The notes beneath the pieces were generated by a model that had not been told where the DNA came from, made no database searches, and saw nothing but the letters and a program-made list of their open reading frames with translations. A stretch of 64,000 bases of DNA from Trinickia dabaoshanensis (GTDB taxonomy: Bacteria; Pseudomonadota; Gammaproteobacteria; Burkholderiales; Burkholderiaceae). Below are positions 36,433 through 49,477 of this stretch, piece after piece. The stretch spans positions 1-64,000 of the forward strand of contig NZ_PNYA01000032.1 in assembly GCF_002879885.1 (NCBI RefSeq). Direction: 5' to 3'. A program made the translations under genes and the position numbers. Each line of letters begins with the position of its first letter. Within the stretch, counting starts at the first letter, position 1.

Positions 36433-37719
36433 TTAGCGGTCGAACACGATGTCCGGCGTCAATGCTCGTGCCATCGCGGCATTGCCCGCATCGTTCGGAT
36501 GCAGGTGATCGCCCACATCGTACGCCGGCAACAAGCGCGTCGGATGCGCGGGGTCGCGTAACACCGAATCGAAATCGGCCACCGCATCGAACGCGCCGCT
36601 GTTGCGAATCCACGCATTGACTTCCTGTCGCACCGTGTCCTTGCCCGCCGCGTAGTAGCCGTGCACGTCGGTGCCTTCCAACGCCCCCTCGAACGGCGCG
36701 ATCGTGCCGCCGACGACGCGCAGGCCGCGCGCATGCGCGCGCTCGATCAATTGGCGGTAGCCGTCGATCAGCGCTTGCGCGGTCATCGCCTTTTCGTCCG
36801 GTGCGAAACTCGATCCCGGCCAACCGATGTCGTTCGTGCCGAGCAGGACGATCACGGTTTTCACGTTCGGGCGGGCAAGTACGTCCCGATTCAGCCTCGC
36901 CAGCGCATTCACGCCCATACCGTCGCGCAGCAAGCGAGCGCCGGAAATGCCGGCGTTGATCACCGCGACATGGTCTCCGGCGAGCGTGCGCGCGAGGTCG
37001 TCCGTCCAACGGCGATCGGCATTCATGGTCACGCCGCGGCCGTCGGTGATCGAATCGCCGAGCGCGACGATCGCGCTCGTGCCTTGCGGGGCGTCGACGA
37101 TTACCTCGCTGATCAGCAATCTCGCATCGAGCAGCACCGGTTCGGTCAAGCGCGCATCGCCTAGATGATTGCCGGGTACGACCTCGGCATTTTGACGCCC
37201 GTCCCAGTGGAAGGTCGCGAGCGGGGTACGGTTCGGCAGATAGAGACTCACGGCGAGACGCGCAAGGGCGGCAACCGGCATATCGATCGGATCGGAGATG
37301 ACGCGTCTGCCCGGCGCGATCGTCGTCATGGCTTGACCGCCGAACGTGACTTGACGGTCGGTGGACGTATCGATCGACGCCGCTTCGTCGGTCAACGTTG
37401 CGACGTGTAGGCCGCCGACGGTCACGGGCCTCGTTCCGTATTCGTTCGATACGGCGATACGGATTCGCTGCCCGCCGACGCTCAGCCGCACGATCTGGCG
37501 TATCGTGCTATCGGTCAGCGTATCGGGAATGCCCTTGGGCAACGGCAGTGTATGGTCAGCCCAGCTGGGCTGCACGCTTGCTGCCCAGGTATCGACCCAA
37601 GCGGCTTGAGCGGGTTGACACGCCGCACCACCGGCTAGCATGGCGCCGGCCACTAGCGTTTTCGCGGCCTTGCGCAAAAGGTGGGACGAAGCCGTCCCGA
37701 AGGGATATCGAGGTTTCAA
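36433..37719 (-). CDS. Exported SGNH/GDSL-family hydrolase
   Basis: A 428-aa secreted esterase-like enzyme. The start is a TTG with GGAG seven bases upstream, and a signal peptide ends near AQA. After a beta-sandwich region of about 180 residues the SGNH core shows block I ALGDSITDG (nucleophile Ser), block III LLGTNDIGWPG and block V DHLHPNDAG (Asp-His). The combination of an N-terminal accessory domain and SGNH core is common in proteins annotated as acylhydrolases or lysophospholipases; the substrate is unknown. It converges on the orphan exported protein gene. Confidence 0.88.
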   Translation of the reverse strand: MKPRYPFGTASSHLLRKAAKTLVAGAMLAGGAACQPAQAAWVDTWAASVQPSWADHTLPLPKGIPDTLTDSTIRQIVRLSVGGQRIRIAVSNEYGTRPVTVGGLHVATLTDEAASIDTSTDRQVTFGGQAMTTIAPGRRVISDPIDMPVAALARLAVSLYLPNRTPLATFHWDGRQNAEVVPGNHLGDARLTEPVLLDARLLISEVIVDAPQGTSAIVALGDSITDGRGVTMNADRRWTDDLARTLAGDHVAVINAGISGARLLRDGMGVNALARLNRDVLARPNVKTVIVLLGTNDIGWPGSSFAPDEKAMTAQALIDGYRQLIERAHARGLRVVGGTIAPFEGALEGTDVHGYYAAGKDTVRQEVNAWIRNSGAFDAVADFDSVLRDPAHPTRLLPAYDVGDHLHPNDAGNAAMARALTPDIVFDR

Positions 37720-37838
37720 CTTGTCGCTCCAGAGAGTCGGCGCGCGAATTGCACGCCCGGAGACGCCAAGTTAGGTCATTCCTTTTTACCTTAGAAGCTG
37801 GCAAACTCGCATATCACTCATTCCGTTTTAGAATGTGC

Positions 37839-37880
37839 GTAGATTCGATTAGCGCGATGAGCTCTTTCGTTCGCGGTCGG
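37839..37880 (+). pseudogene. Remnant of a LysR-gene 5' end
   Basis: The plus strand reads VDSISAMSSFVRGRR, matching the start of the intact LysR protein downstream (MDSIRAMRTFVRAVD) at most positions, with GTA in place of ATG. After this the similarity stops and the DNA runs into the 3' end of the small membrane protein gene. It looks like the relic of a second copy. Confidence 0.5.
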
Positions 37881-37883
37881 CGG

Positions 37884-38147
37884 TTAGCGCGCGCGCCTTG
37901 TCCAACAGAAATAGCCCACGGTAAGCCCGACCGTTAGCGCGTCCGTTGCATAGAGTGCCGGCAACGGATCGGTCCATTTATCCATGTTGGTCGTTCGCGA
38001 AAAATAGGGTGCACCGCTTCCATAAGCTTCAGCCAAATTGAGGCCGTTAAATATGGCCACGCCCACGATCAAGACAACCGACGTTAGGCTGACGGAAAGA
38101 TGGAAGGCTCGTTGCGGCGTCATATTCCGAGTGACAGACGCATTCAT
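37884..38147 (-). CDS. Small membrane protein of unknown function
   Basis: An 87-aa protein with two predicted membrane helices (LSVSLTSVVLIVGVAIFNGL and ATDALTVGLTVGYF). Between them lies a conserved-looking loop, GSGAPYFSRTTNMDKWTDPL. I recall similar small proteins as common hypotheticals in Burkholderiaceae, often near LysR genes, but I cannot give a function. The start at 38147 is uncertain; another ATG lies eight codons in. It is divergent from the LysR gene. Confidence 0.7.
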   Translation of the reverse strand: MNASVTRNMTPQRAFHLSVSLTSVVLIVGVAIFNGLNLAEAYGSGAPYFSRTTNMDKWTDPLPALYATDALTVGLTVGYFCWTRRAR

Positions 38148-38325
38148 GCTCCGCGTTCGGCATCGTACCGATTCAGCATAGAGGTTCACCAAGGCTGTCG
38201 AAGCCGAACAATGTATCTCTCCATCGAATACCTTCCGACCGTAGCGGAAATTATCAGACGTTTTGCAAGTGCGGCCGTCGGTGACGTGAAGCACAACCTA
38301 ACCACTCAAATGCAAGGCACCCTTC

Positions 38326-42210
<3,885 letters not shown>

Positions 42211-42278
42211 CGTTGAATCTCCACTTGATCGCTTACTGCCGGTGGGGTGCTTTCAGGTTTTTTTCAGCCGTGCCGTAT

Positions 42279-43589
42279 TCATGCAGCTTTGGCAGCTCGT
42301 GGTGCCGTTGCAGTTGTCGATTCCTCCGCCGCGACGCGCGACGGATTATTCGGATGCGTGGTCCAGTTGGCGTACTCGCCGTTATCGACGCGCTCCATCG
42401 TGATGCATTGCTCGACGGGGCAGACGTGCATGCAAAGATTGCACCCGACACATTCGGAATCGACCACCTCGAAGTGGCGTTTGCCGTCCTTCTCGCGCGT
42501 AATGGCCTGGTGCGACGTGTCTTCGCAGGCGATGTGACAAAGGCCGCATTGAATGCACTTGTCCTGGTCGATGCGCGCCTTGATGTCGTATCGCAGGTTC
42601 AAGTATTTCCAGTCCGTGACATTCGGAACCGCGCGGCCGCGGATGTCGTCGAGCGTGGCGTAGCCCTTTTCGTCCATCCAGTTCGATAGACCGTCGGCGA
42701 GATCGGAGACGATACGAAAGCCGTAGTGCATCGCCGCGGTGCACACTTGCACGCTGCCGGCGCCCAGCACCATGAACTCGGCCGCGTCGCGCCACGACGA
42801 AATGCCGCCGATGCCCGAAATCGGCAGACCTGGCGTTTCCGGGTCGCGCGCGATTTCGGCGACCATGTTCAACGCAATCGGCTTGACGGCCGGGCCGCAG
42901 TAGCCGCCGTGCGTGCCCTTGCCATCCACGGTCGGCATGGGCGCCATCTGATCGAGATCCACGGCGACGATCGAATTGATCGTATTGATCAGCGATACGC
43001 CGTCCGCCCCGCCTTGATATGCGGCGCGCGAGCCCATGCGAATGTCGCTGATATTCGGCGTGAGCTTGACGAGGCAAGGCAGCTTCGTGCCTTCCTTCAC
43101 CCAGCGCGTGACCATCTCCACGTATTCCGGCACCTGGCCGACGGCAGCCCCCATGCCGCGTTCGCTCATGCCGTGCGGACAGCCGAAATTCAACTCGACG
43201 GCATCGGCGCCCGTGTCTTCGACGAGCGGCAAGATCCATTTCCAATCGCGCTCGTTGCACGGCACCATCAACGATACGATCAGCGCGCGATCGGGCCAGT
43301 CGCGTTTGACTTGCGCGATCTCGCGCAGATTGACGTCGAGCGGACGGTCGGTGATCAGCTCGATGTTGTTCAGCCCGGCGATACGCTGGCCGTTCCATTG
43401 CACGGCGCCGTAGCGCGAACTGACGTTCACCACGTGCGGATCGAGTCCGAGCGTTTTCCAGACCACCCCGCCCCAGCCCGCCTCGAATGCGCGGTTCACG
43501 TTATAGGCTTTGTCGGTTGGCGGCGCGGACGCTAGCCAGAAAGGATTCGGCGACGTAATACCCGCAATCGTGCAGCGTAGATCGGCCAT
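42279..43589 (-). CDS. preA: NAD-dependent dihydropyrimidine dehydrogenase subunit PreA
   Basis: The 436-aa catalytic subunit that reduces uracil and thymine with FMN and iron-sulfur clusters. The N-terminal two thirds is a dihydroorotate-dehydrogenase-like barrel (ELNFGCPHGMSERGMGAAVG; LVKLTPNISDI; GIGGISSWRDAAEFMVLGA). The tail holds two 4Fe-4S motifs, CIQCGLCHIACE and CVGCNLCMHVCP. It follows preT by 49 bases. Confidence 0.95.
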   Translation of the reverse strand: MADLRCTIAGITSPNPFWLASAPPTDKAYNVNRAFEAGWGGVVWKTLGLDPHVVNVSSRYGAVQWNGQRIAGLNNIELITDRPLDVNLREIAQVKRDWPDRALIVSLMVPCNERDWKWILPLVEDTGADAVELNFGCPHGMSERGMGAAVGQVPEYVEMVTRWVKEGTKLPCLVKLTPNISDIRMGSRAAYQGGADGVSLINTINSIVAVDLDQMAPMPTVDGKGTHGGYCGPAVKPIALNMVAEIARDPETPGLPISGIGGISSWRDAAEFMVLGAGSVQVCTAAMHYGFRIVSDLADGLSNWMDEKGYATLDDIRGRAVPNVTDWKYLNLRYDIKARIDQDKCIQCGLCHIACEDTSHQAITREKDGKRHFEVVDSECVGCNLCMHVCPVEQCITMERVDNGEYANWTTHPNNPSRVAAEESTTATAPRAAKAA

Positions 43590-43638
43590 GGTCGGCTCCG
43601 TGGGAATGGGGTTGTTTTGCCTATCGAGCGGTCGCGCG

Positions 43639-44988
43639 TCAGGCCGCTTTCACGGCGGCCAGCGCGAACGCCGCGTCGATCGACGCCGCCGCGAGCTTGC
43701 CGTCCTGCACCGCTTGCACGGTCAAATCCATGCCGGCCGATGCCGCGCAATCGCCGCCGGCCCACACCTTGTCGAGCGATGTGCGCATGTCGGCGTCCAC
43801 CGCAATGCGGCTTTCATCGAGCGTCAATAGCGCGTGATCGAGACCGATGGGAACCAGCGTTTGACCGATCGCCAGGTGCACCATGTCGGCTTCCAAAGTG
43901 AAGCGCTCCGCTTCGCCATCGCCGCCAGTGCGCTCGAACTCGACGGCAGTCACGTTGCCGTTGCTGCCGAGCAAACGAATGGGCTTGGCCTGCGTGACGA
44001 GCGTCACTCCTTGGGTCCGCGCGAACTCGCGCTCGGCCCCTGTCGCACTCATCGATGCTTCGCCGCGCCGGTACACGATGGTCACGCTCGTTGCCCCGAG
44101 TTTGCGGCTTTGCACGGCGGCATCGACCGCTGTATTGCCGCCGCCGATCACGACCACACGCCGGCCGACCGGCACCATCGCCAGATCCCGCGCCTCGCGT
44201 ACCTGCTTGATGAAATCGACGGCGTTCATCACGCCGTTCAATGCATCCCCTTCAAGCTCGAGCGCTCGCACGCCGCCCAGACCGATAGCGAGGAACACGG
44301 CGTCGTACTGTTGGCGCAGCGCATCGAGCGTGATATCGCGCCCCATGACGAGGCCCGTCTTCAGCTCGATCCCGCCTACCGAAAAAAGCCATTGCAGTTC
44401 GCGTTGCGCGAAATCGTCAACGGTCTTGTACGCGGCGATACCGTATTCGTTGAGGCCGCCGCCCTTCTCGTTGGCGTCGTAGATCGTCACGCGATGCCCG
44501 GCCGCAGCAAGTCGATGCGCGCACGCCAGCCCCGCCGGTCCCGCGCCTACGACGGCCACATGGCGTCCGCTGTCGGGCGCTCGCGTCCACCGTACCGCGT
44601 CGTTCGCCATCGCCCAATCCGTCGCATGACGCTGCAGCGCGCCGATCGCGACAGGCTTCGCGTCCTGATGATTGCGCACGCATGCGCCCTCGCAAAGGAT
44701 TTCGGTTGGGCATACGCGCGCGCACATGCCGCCCAGGGGATTGGCGGAAAGGATGTCGGTGGCCGCGCCCTTTAGATTGCCGTTGCCGATCTTGCGGATG
44801 AAGCTTGGGATGTCGATTTGCGTCGGGCACGCTTGAACGCACGGCGCGTCGTAGCAATAGTGGCAGCGGCTCGCGGCCGCGGCGGCTGCGGTCGGATCGA
44901 GTAGCGGCGCGATATCGGTAAATTCGCACGAAAGCTGCTCGGACGACAGGCGGTGCGCCGCGATGTCGCCTGTTTGCTTGATGGCCAT
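43639..44988 (-). CDS. preT: NAD-dependent dihydropyrimidine dehydrogenase subunit PreT
   Basis: The 449-aa electron-transfer subunit related to the GltD family. The N-terminal cysteine clusters (CHYCYDAPCVQACP; CARVCPTEILCEGACV) bind iron-sulfur. The FAD site is VAVVGAGPAGLACAHRLA and the NAD site VVVIGGGNTAVDAAVQS, with the late FAD motif VWAGGDCAASAG. With PreA it forms the first enzyme of uracil/thymine reduction. Confidence 0.94.
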   Translation of the reverse strand: MAIKQTGDIAAHRLSSEQLSCEFTDIAPLLDPTAAAAAASRCHYCYDAPCVQACPTQIDIPSFIRKIGNGNLKGAATDILSANPLGGMCARVCPTEILCEGACVRNHQDAKPVAIGALQRHATDWAMANDAVRWTRAPDSGRHVAVVGAGPAGLACAHRLAAAGHRVTIYDANEKGGGLNEYGIAAYKTVDDFAQRELQWLFSVGGIELKTGLVMGRDITLDALRQQYDAVFLAIGLGGVRALELEGDALNGVMNAVDFIKQVREARDLAMVPVGRRVVVIGGGNTAVDAAVQSRKLGATSVTIVYRRGEASMSATGAEREFARTQGVTLVTQAKPIRLLGSNGNVTAVEFERTGGDGEAERFTLEADMVHLAIGQTLVPIGLDHALLTLDESRIAVDADMRTSLDKVWAGGDCAASAGMDLTVQAVQDGKLAAASIDAAFALAAVKAA

Positions 44989-45027
44989 ACGCGTTCCTTC
45001 GTCAAAGTGAGGACGTAGCCTTGCCCG

Positions 45028-45051
45028 CCGGCTTCGTGTGAACGAAGCCGG
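45028..45051 (-). promoter_or_regulatory. Hairpin in the preT leader
   Basis: CCGGCTTCGT and ACGAAGCCGG form a perfect 10-bp stem with a 4-base loop, about 40 bases before the preT start. There is no T-tract on the minus strand, so an mRNA-processing or stability element is more likely than a terminator. Confidence 0.4.
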
Positions 45052-45111
45052 GACGGCGTCATTTTTGTGGTAGAGCGTTGAAACGTTAAAGCGCGTTCGA
45101 GTGCTTGACTT

Positions 45112-46389
45112 TTACGATGCCGGTTCGCACGCGCGCTCGAGCATCGCGTGCAGCAATACGTTCGCGCCCGCCTCGATCCATTCGGGCGTCGCGTCTTCGA
45201 TTTCGTTATGACTGATGCCGTCCACGCACGGCACGAACACCATCGATGTCGGCGCGACCTGCGACAGATAGCAGGCGTCGTGACCGGCGCCCGACACCAT
45301 GTCGCGATGGGGATAGCCGAAGCGCTCCGCGGCGGCGCGCACGGACTTCACACAGGCTGCGTCGAACTTGACGGGTTCGTAGTAAAAGATCTGTTCCAAC
45401 TGCGTTTCGAGGCCGATCCGGCCGGCGATTTTCTCGACGCCCTCACGCAACGCGGCGTCCATCTTCGCAAGCACGGCATCGTCCGGGTGACGGAAATCGA
45501 CAGTAAAGAACACGCGGCCGGGGATCACGTTGCGCGAGTTCGGGTACACCTGCATCATGCCCACCGTCGCGCAGGCGAGCGGCGCGTGGTCGAGGCCGAT
45601 GCGATTCACGAGATCGACGACGCGGGCAGCGCCGAGCAGCGCATCCTTGCGGCGCGGCATCGGCGTGGGGCCCGCATGCGCTTCCTGGCCCGTTAGCGTG
45701 ATCTCGTACCAACGTTGCCCCTGCGCATCGGTGACGACGCCGATCGTCTTTTGCTCGGCTTCGAGGATCGGCCCTTGTTCGATGTGCAGTTCGAACGCGG
45801 CATGCAATGGGCGGCCTCCGCATGGCAGATCGCCCGCATAGCCGATACGCTTCAGTTCCTCACCGATCGTTTTGCCGTCGACGTCCTTGCGCGAGAGCCC
45901 ATAGTCCAACGTGAAGACGCCTGCGAACACGCCCGATGCGACCATCGCGGGCGCAAAGCGCGAGCCCTCTTCGTTCGTCCAAATGACCACTTCGATCGGG
46001 TGCTCGGTTTCGATCTGCCGGTCGTTGAGACTGCGGATCACTTCTAGGCCGCCCAATACGCCGTAGATGCCGTCGAAGCGGCCGCCCGTCGGCTGGGAAT
46101 CCGCGTGCGAGCCCGTGACGACCGGCAACGCGTTCGGATTCGTGCCCGCGCGCCGCATGAAGACGTTGCCCATCTGATCGACGCTGACCGTGCAGTCGGC
46201 CTCCTTCGCCCAACTGACGATCAGATCGCGCCCGGCCTTATCGAGATCGGTGAGGGCGAGACGGCAAACGCCGCCCTTCTGCGTTGCGCCGATTTTCGCC
46301 ATCGTCATCAGCGAGTCCCACAGGCGCTTGCCGTTGACGGTGATCGCCGTATGGAGTCCTTGCTTCAAAGCTTCCGATACCGCAGTCAT
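45112..46389 (-). CDS. N-carbamoyl-beta-alanine amidohydrolase (M20-type)
   Basis: A 425-aa zinc-dependent amidase of the M20 hydantoinase/carbamoylase family, releasing beta-alanine, CO2 and ammonia in the third step of the pathway. Zinc ligands are suggested by GSHADSQPTGGRFDG, IWTNEEGSRFAP and HIEQGPILE; SGAGHDACYLSQ is near the C-terminus. Start chosen at 46389. Family members also act on ureidoglycolate or allantoate, but the pre/hyd context favours the pyrimidine role. Confidence 0.88.
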   Translation of the reverse strand: MTAVSEALKQGLHTAITVNGKRLWDSLMTMAKIGATQKGGVCRLALTDLDKAGRDLIVSWAKEADCTVSVDQMGNVFMRRAGTNPNALPVVTGSHADSQPTGGRFDGIYGVLGGLEVIRSLNDRQIETEHPIEVVIWTNEEGSRFAPAMVASGVFAGVFTLDYGLSRKDVDGKTIGEELKRIGYAGDLPCGGRPLHAAFELHIEQGPILEAEQKTIGVVTDAQGQRWYEITLTGQEAHAGPTPMPRRKDALLGAARVVDLVNRIGLDHAPLACATVGMMQVYPNSRNVIPGRVFFTVDFRHPDDAVLAKMDAALREGVEKIAGRIGLETQLEQIFYYEPVKFDAACVKSVRAAAERFGYPHRDMVSGAGHDACYLSQVAPTSMVFVPCVDGISHNEIEDATPEWIEAGANVLLHAMLERACEPAS

Positions 46390-46690
46390 TTGTCGTTCTC
46401 CTATGGATTGACAGGCTATGCAGTTCAACCTACGCGCGGCGCGAGAGGCGGGGTGAAAATATGCCGCTTGAATCCTGACCGGATGGACAGGTTGTAGTTG
46501 ATCAAAAACACCAAATCAATGTCTTTCTGCATTTCGATGCGGATCGGGGCGAGAGCGAGAAGCGTGCCATTGCGATGCATCATCGCGTTTTCGCGCATAC
46601 CGGGTGGCGACGCATCGGTTCTCGGTCCGATCGTGGAGGGAGCGGCTAGAATGAAGCGCAACGCGGCACCGGGGCCGCGCAAGGCGAACG
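46390..46690. promoter_or_regulatory. Divergent control region of the pyrimidine cluster
   Basis: This 301-base gap separates the amidohydrolase gene from the divergent TetR gene and holds no gene I can support. It contains an imperfect inverted repeat CCTGACC-4-GGACAGG at 46474-46491 and a TTGATCAA palindrome at 46497-46504. Either could be the TetR-family operator. Confidence 0.4.
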
Positions 46691-47395
46691 ATGAGAGACG
46701 ACAAGCCAGTGGAAGAAGCGGCCGGGAGCGAGACCCCTCATGACGAAGCAAGCCCACCTTTGCGGCGGCGCAAGGCCCACATCCGCGAGAGCGCCGAAGC
46801 GCATCTTCTTGCGTGCGCCGAAGCCGTTTTCGCGGAGCGCGGCTTCGAAGGGGCGAGCACGGCGATGATCGCCGAACGCGCCGGTGTACCGAAAGCCAAC
46901 GTTCATTACTACTTTCCGACGAAGCTCGCGCTCTATCGCCGCGTGCTCGAAGATTTGTTCGAAGACTGGCACCGCGCGGCCAATACGTTCGAAGGCACCG
47001 ACGATCCTGTGGCGGCGATCGGCGGTTATGTTCGCGCGAAGATGGAATTGTCGCGGCGGCGGCCGCTCGGCTCGAAGGTGTGGGCGAACGAGATCATCCA
47101 CGGCGCCGAGCACATGGCCGACATTCTCGAGCAACGCGTGAAGCCCTGGCTCGATACGCGCGTGACCGTCATCGACGATTGGATCGCACGCGGGCTGCTT
47201 GCGGACGTGGATGCGAAAGCGCTGATGTACATGATTTGGGCGACGACGCAGCACTATGCGGATTTCGATGCGCAGATACGGGCGCTGGGCGGTAAGCGGG
47301 CGTTGTCGCAAAAGGCGTTCGAGGCGACGACAGATGAGGTCGTGCAGCTCGTGATTCGTGCGTGTGGGGCGCGCTCGCCTGATGAGGATCGGTGA
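46691..47395 (+). CDS. TetR-family regulator, RutR-like
   Basis: A 234-aa TetR-type repressor. The HTH is STAMIAERAGVPKANVHYYF. The C-terminal domain (SKVWANEIIHGAEHMADILE; YMIWATTQHYADFDAQI) matches the RutR/YcdC group, which senses uracil. It is divergent from the pyrimidine degradation genes and is therefore their likely regulator; direct evidence is lacking. Confidence 0.9.
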   Translation: MRDDKPVEEAAGSETPHDEASPPLRRRKAHIRESAEAHLLACAEAVFAERGFEGASTAMIAERAGVPKANVHYYFPTKLALYRRVLEDLFEDWHRAANTFEGTDDPVAAIGGYVRAKMELSRRRPLGSKVWANEIIHGAEHMADILEQRVKPWLDTRVTVIDDWIARGLLADVDAKALMYMIWATTQHYADFDAQIRALGGKRALSQKAFEATTDEVVQLVIRACGARSPDEDR

Positions 47396-47440
47396 CGAGA
47401 CGACATTCGAAGGCGGGCAACATCGGGCGTCCTGACTCGT

Positions 47441-47986
47441 CCATTCGGGTGCAAATCGGAACCGCAACGCTCACCGTGTTACTTACCGCTTGGAGACGGC
47501 CGACGGCTGTGCGATCACGCGCTATATCGATCCGCAACAGCCGCGGCTGCGGGCCAGCGTTTCACGTTTGAGCAGGCGGAAAAGATGAGTACCGTATTGA
47601 GAGAAGAGTTCGAAGCGCGTATCGAGGCTGTCGAAGCGCGGATGGATGCACGCATCGCAGCGATGGGAGCGCGGCTGGATGCTTATGTGATACGCGCCGA
47701 GGAGCGGGACAAACGGCTCGACGAAAGGCTCAACGAGCGCGACAAGCGGCTTGACGAGCGCGACAAGCGGATCGAATTGATTGCCCAGCAAGTCGCGGCT
47801 GCGGCAAAAAGCGCCTCTAATTTGAAGGCGCATATGTGGCTGGCCACGACGACGATCGTCATCGCGGTCGCAGGCACGGTCGTGGCCGCGTACCACGCAA
47901 CGCAGTCATCCCATCTCGGGGTGACGCAGGCCGTTATTTCCGCCTTTCAGCAAGGGCAGGAGATGCAAATGCCGTTGAAGGAATAG
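47441..47986 (+). repeat. Duplicated block, copy 1
   Basis: About 545 bases covering a leader (from CCATTCGGGTGCAAATCGGA) and the first coiled-coil membrane gene. The block recurs at 48719-49295 with the same order and strong similarity in leader, gene and stop region, so gene and promoter were duplicated together. Confidence 0.8.
47585..47986 (+). CDS. Coiled-coil, single-span membrane protein, copy 1
   Basis: A 133-aa protein of unknown function. Residues 1-75 form a charged coiled coil with hendecad-like units (ERLNERDKRLD) after VEARMDARIAAMGARLD. One membrane helix (TTTIVIAVAGTVVAAY) and a short tail follow. The architecture recalls DUF1640-like or phage-associated coiled-coil proteins, but no family is certain. 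It is duplicated downstream as the 146-aa copy 2. Confidence 0.75.
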   Translation: MSTVLREEFEARIEAVEARMDARIAAMGARLDAYVIRAEERDKRLDERLNERDKRLDERDKRIELIAQQVAAAAKSASNLKAHMWLATTTIVIAVAGTVVAAYHATQSSHLGVTQAVISAFQQGQEMQMPLKE

Positions 47987-48127
47987 CGCGGCGGCGAGGG
48001 CCGACGCCTGTAGCCGGATATCGTGGGCTTTGGGCTTACGGCGCAGGGCTCGTTCGGGCGGTTACGAACACCTTGCCGCCGATCGATCCGTATACCGCCC
48101 GCGAAATCGATCGGCTGCAACGACCGC

Positions 48128-48586
48128 TTACTTCGCCGCCGTGCTAATCGGCGTCCCCGTGTATTTGAGCGTCTCGACCTCGTGCGCTGCCGTTTCCGGG
48201 TCATCGAGCGTCGGCGTGACGTGGCCGACCAACAAGCCCATGCTCACGGACGTCCGCACGTATTTGGTATCGCCGGCGTGCAGTGTGAACTTGACTTCGC
48301 GCGTCACTTCGGTCGACGTCGATGCCGTATATTCGCCCGGTTCTTCGTCGACAAAGAAGAAGCCGCCAGGGATCGAACGGCCTACGACCTTATCGTTGAG
48401 CTTGATCTCGGGCTGGATCGTCGCTCCGCCGAAGCTATCGGAGCGGAAGAAATAGATGCGGCCGTGATCCGCGGCGAGCGTCGGAATGGCAGACGCCACA
48501 TCCTTGTACTCCGGCCCCGTCGCGCAACCCGATGCAACCAACGCCACGCTAGAGGAAATCAACAGCGCACGAAAAAGCTTCTTCAT
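48128..48586 (-). CDS. Lipoprotein of the DUF2846 type
   Basis: A 152-aa predicted lipoprotein with signal and lipobox ALVASGC. The body (GRIYFFRSDSFGGATIQPEI; VGRSIPGGFFFVDEEPGEY; GDTKYVRTSVSMG) matches the small beta-sandwich lipoproteins grouped as DUF2846, whose function is unknown. AAGGAGA precedes the ATG. It lies between, and opposite to, the two duplicated coiled-coil genes. Confidence 0.82.
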   Translation of the reverse strand: MKKLFRALLISSSVALVASGCATGPEYKDVASAIPTLAADHGRIYFFRSDSFGGATIQPEIKLNDKVVGRSIPGGFFFVDEEPGEYTASTSTEVTREVKFTLHAGDTKYVRTSVSMGLLVGHVTPTLDDPETAAHEVETLKYTGTPISTAAK

Positions 48587-48718
48587 TAAATGGTCTCCTT
48601 AGAATAACTCTTCAAAAAATTAAAAGCGACGGGCGAGCCCTCGGTTATCGCTTGCATTCGCCGCATTTAGATAACGGCTCACGGAGCAACATTCTTTAGA
48701 TATATCGCGTTTTTCCGG

Positions 48719-49295
48719 CCATTCGCCTGCAAATCGGAACCGCAACGCTCAACGCGTTACTTATCGCGTGGCATCAGCCGATGACTGCGCGGTCGCACTG
48801 TAACGATCCGCCGCGGCCGCATGCCGGCGTTTCAATTTCAAGCAGGCGGAAGACATGAGTACGGTATTGAGAGAAGAGTTCGAAGCGCGCATCGAGGCCG
48901 TCGAAGCGCGGATGGATGCACGCATCGCTGCGATGGGAGCGCGCCTGGACGCCTATGTGATTCGCGCAGAAGAGCGGGACAAACGGCTCGAGGAGAGGCT
49001 CGAGGAGCGCGATCGGCGGATCGACGAAAGGCTCAATGAGCGCGACAAGCGGCTTGACGAGCGCGACAAGCGAATCGAATTAATTGCCCAGCAAGTTGCC
49101 GCCGCGGCAAAAAGCGCCTCAAACTTAAAGGCACATATGTGGCTCGCCACGACGACGATCGTCATCGCGGTCTCAGGCACGGTCGTGGCTGCGTACTACG
49201 CGACGCAGTCGTCTCATCTCGGCATAACGCAGGCGGTCATTTCCGCCTTTCAGCAAGGACAGCAGATGCAGACGCAAATGCCGCTGAAGGAGTAG
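48719..49295 (+). repeat. Duplicated block, copy 2
   Basis: Second copy of the leader-plus-gene block found at 47441-47986. It begins CCATTCGCCTGCAAATCGGA and differs from copy 1 by scattered substitutions, one extra 33-base hendecad unit and two extra codons near the end. Confidence 0.8.
48855..49295 (+). CDS. Coiled-coil, single-span membrane protein, copy 2
   Basis: A 146-aa paralogue of the 133-aa protein 870 bases upstream. The N-terminal 50 residues and the region from the membrane helix onward are nearly identical. The coiled coil has two hendecad-like units (ERLEERDRRID, ERLNERDKRLD) where copy 1 has one. The gene ends at a strong terminator ahead of tRNA-Pro. The function is unknown. 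Confidence 0.75.
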   Translation: MSTVLREEFEARIEAVEARMDARIAAMGARLDAYVIRAEERDKRLEERLEERDRRIDERLNERDKRLDERDKRIELIAQQVAAAAKSASNLKAHMWLATTTIVIAVSGTVVAAYYATQSSHLGITQAVISAFQQGQQMQTQMPLKE

Positions 49296-49303
49296 CGCAG
49301 GCA

Positions 49304-49343
49304 ACAAAAAACCCGCGACAGCCTAAGCTGACGCGGGTTTTTT
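49304..49343. terminator. Bidirectional intrinsic terminator
   Basis: AAAAAACCCGCG and CGCGGGTTTTTT form a 12-base stem with A/T tails on both sides. It ends the coiled-coil gene on the plus strand and tRNA-Pro transcription on the minus strand. Confidence 0.85.
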
Positions 49344-49347
49344 AATC

Positions 49348-49424
<77 letters not shown>

Positions 49425-49477
49425 AAAGCATGAAAGTATAACAGACACTTTCACTAAATAGAACCACCTTCGCGAAA

